Source: Zygnema cylindricum
Taxonomy: Eukaryota > Streptophyta > Zygnematophyceae > Zygnematales > Zygnemataceae
NCBI GenBank assembly: GCA_037447655.1
Contig: JBBHKE010001386.1
Span: 68,642-90,584, forward strand
Length of the DNA: 21,943 nt
Direction of reading: 5' to 3'
How positions within the stretch are numbered: the first letter of the stretch is position 1; each line of letters begins with the position of its first letter. Positions 19,701 to 21,943 of the stretch are shown one piece after another. Position numbers and translations under genes: made by a program. The notes under the pieces were generated by a model that worked only from the letters and a program-made list of their open reading frames with translations, ran no database searches and was not told the DNA's origin.

Positions 19701-20817
19701 GATAAAAATTGGTTGGCAATACGATGTTTCCATACAGCAATCACATCTCAATTTTCAATATTTGACTGGATAAGGATCCTGGCATGCAACAGGAGGAGAA
19801 GGTAGAAAACACAATATCCAGGCAGGATTCTAAACGAAAGAAAACCCTTAAAAAGGCAATTTCGCATATCCAAACAGAATAGCCATACACCAATAACATT
19901 CTGAAACTTGCAAAAACGAATAAGGGATACAAAAAAAATATCCTCCTCACACATCACCGATAAGAAGTCCCCTTGATTGCCTCCGGATGACATAATGCCA
20001 GCCAATGGATCAAACACAAAGTTCACACGAGAAGTTCCATAAACAAATGAGTCTCACTAACCATTATTCAGATTTATGCCCACTTTTCCAAATTGACAAT
20101 TTGTTCTCAAAACAAACAGCCTCCGAAACAAACTAATACCCCATGAGGACTAGATATATGAGCATATTGAAGAGCATCAGCACTTACTGCACCCTCGCTT
20201 TTTGCAGTCTCGTAACGGTTACAAGCATAGAACCCCCCTGTTCTCTCTCCGTGCTCATTCCAAGCCCCAAGGCATAACCTACAATTCCAGAAACAATATA
20301 AAACCCTTAGAACCCTTTTCTATGACCCCTACCAAAGTGGTTGTAACACTGACTCCTAATGCAACTGCCTCGACATCCCTACATCAAATCACCTCTCTGT
20401 CTGCTTCCTTCTTCTTGCTGAAGAAAAAAAGAACCTGAGAAAACCTGACAAATACTCCAGCACAAAAGAGCTGCTAAAATTTCACAAACATCAGCTTTGG
20501 GTATAAACAATATCTCAGTGCTATGCATGTGAAAAACATGAACACGTCATGCCTTAAAAAGCTAAGGCACAGACACAAAACAATCGTTATTTATCCATGA
20601 ATTTACATTCTCTAGAATGTAAACACCTCGAAAAGAAGTGCAAAAAGTCCAAAGGAAAATTCAGTGAACATCATCCATAGAAAATTACTACTAGAGTAAG
20701 AATACATACCAACAGAATTCAAACTTGCAGGGTGGTGTGCAGCTCATATGCATGCAGCCCTGGTTCTTTTCTATTGGTCTCTTGCACTTTGGGCAGGGCT
20801 TAGAATGCGCTAAAATC
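16769..20817 (-). CDS. ARI: ARIADNE-type RBR E3 ubiquitin ligase, C-terminal 307 residues (5' exons beyond window)
   Basis: Eight exons in transcript order: 20817-20710, 20278-20188, 19384-19295, 18859-18812, 18712-18641, 18219-18120, 17888-17756, 17051-16769 (stop TGA). All phases join without a break. Exons 1-2 encode the Rcat (RING2) domain: CPKC, the catalytic Cys of QGCMHMSC, then C-KFEF-C-WLC, and the His and Cys of [11 protein letters not shown], so all zinc ligands and the active cysteine are present. Exons 3-7 encode the helical Ariadne domain ([52 protein letters not shown]), which in this family autoinhibits the ligase. The last exon adds a Ser/Gly/Lys linker and a RanBP2-type finger, W-S-C-X2-C-X10-C-X2-C, as in plant ARI proteins. 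RBR ligases take ubiquitin from E2 onto the Rcat cysteine before passing it to substrate. RING1 and IBR exons must lie to the right of 21943: the first base here completes a Trp codon. No frameshift or stop, so the gene is probably functional. Which ARI paralogue it is cannot be told. Confidence 0.95.
17052..17755 (-). other. GC-AG intron of the ARI gene
   Basis: The donor reads ACTAG then GCAAGT, a GC instead of GT donor with otherwise perfect consensus; the acceptor is TTTTATTGCAG. The splice joins AG to T and yields [15 protein letters not shown], the expected conserved plant ARI sequence, so the non-canonical border is supported by protein continuity. Length 704 bp. Confidence 0.88.
17485..17674. 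repeat. intronic repeat, copy 1 (related to 19447-19625)
   Basis: Lies within the GC-AG intron. It starts TGCCCATCAATATTAGTG and contains the near-palindromes AGTGTTAACAACACT and AGTGTTGATAACACT around an AAAATCATA block. It ends near GCACTAATAGCAACAG, a decayed form of the right end seen in copy 2. Confidence 0.55.
19447..19625. repeat. intronic MITE-like repeat, copy 2
   Basis: 179-bp segment in intron 19385-20187. It has perfect 8-bp inverted ends TGCCCATC and GATGGGCA, and interior blocks (GTGTTAATAACACTT, GAAAATCATAAAACAGTGTT, GCGTCACC) shared with 17485-17674. It is probably a small inverted-repeat transposon, but no clear target duplication is visible. Confidence 0.55.
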
Positions 20818-21943
20818 CTATACAAGGGAAGAAAGGGAACAAAAAGAATGTTAGACAACCAAGACTCCATAAATGGACACCCCATCAGCTGATAACAACA
20901 CGTGTCACATAGTAATACACTTCTGGAATCTGCATTGCAACAAGTAAAACATTTCAATTCAGCATCGTATGGTTCCTTGATTTATGTATCAAATAGCCTC
21001 GTTTGGAAGAAGCGTCTTTGTCAAGTGCCAAAGAGTGTCTTTAACAAGTTTCCAGCATCAACAGAAATTATAAAAAATGACATACTAGAAAAAATCTATT
21101 AAAGTGTGAACAACATGAACAACCAAACGTCACATTTGACTTTTCAGCTACAACAAGCTTCCACAAGCAGTGAAAGCAACAGCCAATCCAATTGTTAAGA
21201 CACACTCGTATCTTTGTTTACATCGTGTAGAGATTCATTGACCTGATACTTGAAAGAAATGTAAAGACAAGTCTGCAGAGAAAAGTGTGTATAAAATATA
21301 CAGGTTTGATAGACACTAAAAAGACTCCATAACACAGCTTCCCAGCTCCTAAGCCTTCCCACATGAAATAAAAACCTACAAATAAGGTTCAGCTCAACCC
21401 CCATAATCCAAGGGAAAAAGAGCTCTCCAATGTGGACTCAAAACTCAAAGTGCATAAGCCAATTTGCTTAATGATTAGGTTGTGTAAATCATCGTTAATT
21501 CTTAGTGAAGCCTCAACCAAAGAAGTCAATTACCAATTTATGTTTTCAGATTCCGCACTGTTTTTCATAATCCATTGGCTCACAGTTCCGCAATCAACTG
21601 GTCGATGCGCTTCTTCCAAGCACTGCATGGATGAACATAAAGCACCACTCGTTTTCAGACAAACTTTAAGTAGTCTTGGCAAAACAGATCTCTACGAACA
21701 CACTCAAACTCAAACCACCTACTTCAACTGGTCAATGTGCTTCTTCCAAGCACGATGAACATGAAACATCACTTGTTTTTCTACAAACTTAAAGAGACTT
21801 GGCAAAACAGATCCCTACGAACAAATTTAACCCCAACCACTGACTTGAACCGACACTCTGCTTCCAAGCACTGCGTGGATGGCCATGAAAGATCATTTGT
21901 TTTATGCATGCCAGGGCTTTCTGTCAGCAACAAAAGCTCAAGG
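20818..21943 (-). other. ARI gene intron, open at the window edge
   Basis: At least 1126 bp of intron upstream (in transcript sense) of the first visible exon, whose acceptor is TTGTATAG. I looked for the RING1/IBR and AESENMNW-type coding sequence on the minus strand and found none, so the preceding exon is beyond 21943. The short open frames here are intronic. Confidence 0.7.
21596..21907. repeat. degenerate ~120-130 bp tandem repeat in the ARI intron
   Basis: Three successive units anchored by TTCCAAGCAC (near 21614, 21744 and 21862; spacings 130 and 118). Units share CTTGGCAAAACAGATC and CTACGAACA blocks between anchors. The third unit is partial. Confidence 0.75.

Noticed and set aside
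20691-20957. Extended frame upstream of the Rcat exon (Cys-rich [11 protein letters not shown]..) as extra zinc-finger coding
   Set aside because: It is intron read-through: the acceptor at 20818 precedes the conserved ILAHSKPC sequence, and the upstream cysteines do not match the IBR domain expected there.

Overview
The window is nuclear DNA of a eukaryote, most likely of the green-plant (streptophyte) lineage. The main evidence is a multi-exon ARIADNE-type RBR ubiquitin ligase gene on the minus strand. Its Rcat/Ariadne/C-terminal RanBP2-finger layout and near-verbatim motifs match plant ARI proteins. A charophyte alga or other repeat-rich lower plant would fit, but the species cannot be fixed from sequence alone. 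Coding density is low, introns have standard plant-like borders, and nothing bacterial, viral or organellar was recognised.

Layout: 1-1408 is a long pyrimidine-rich low-complexity tract (CCCTCT-like). 1409-3577 is non-coding with small tandem repeats. 3578-7700 is a nest of non-autonomous DNA transposons. Three are related PIF/Harbinger-like MITEs (3578-4306, 4824-5644, 6905-7700), each with GGGTG..GTTCCAT termini and a perfect 3-bp TWA target duplication. Two are elements with CATAGTT termini and 8-bp duplications (hAT-like; 4674-5861 and 5870-6351) lying side by side in the same GTTTTTT target. One Harbinger-like MITE is inserted inside one of the hAT-like elements. 7704-9554 holds no recognised gene. 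9555-11333 is a two-exon plus-strand gene for a small membrane-anchored MYND zinc-finger protein. The MYND finger is completed exactly across the splice junction. 11334-16768 is a repeat-filled interval between convergent genes: CT microsatellites, a foldback repeat family, a 20-bp minisatellite, and a third hAT-like element (13518-14002) with a perfect 8-bp duplication. 16769-20817 holds the last eight exons of the ARI gene on the minus strand, including one GC-AG intron. The 5' exons lie beyond the right edge, and 20818-21943 is intron with a degenerate ~120-130 bp tandem repeat.

The two genes are convergent (tail to tail, about 5.4 kb apart) and show no evident functional link. The ARI protein would transfer ubiquitin through its Rcat catalytic cysteine, which is intact. 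The MYND protein probably acts as a protein-interaction module at a membrane. The most distinctive content is the transposon stratigraphy: matching target duplications, nesting, re-use of one target site, and an internal hairpin kept at the same position in all three Harbinger-like copies although the stem sequence differs. No transposase was found, so all elements look non-autonomous.
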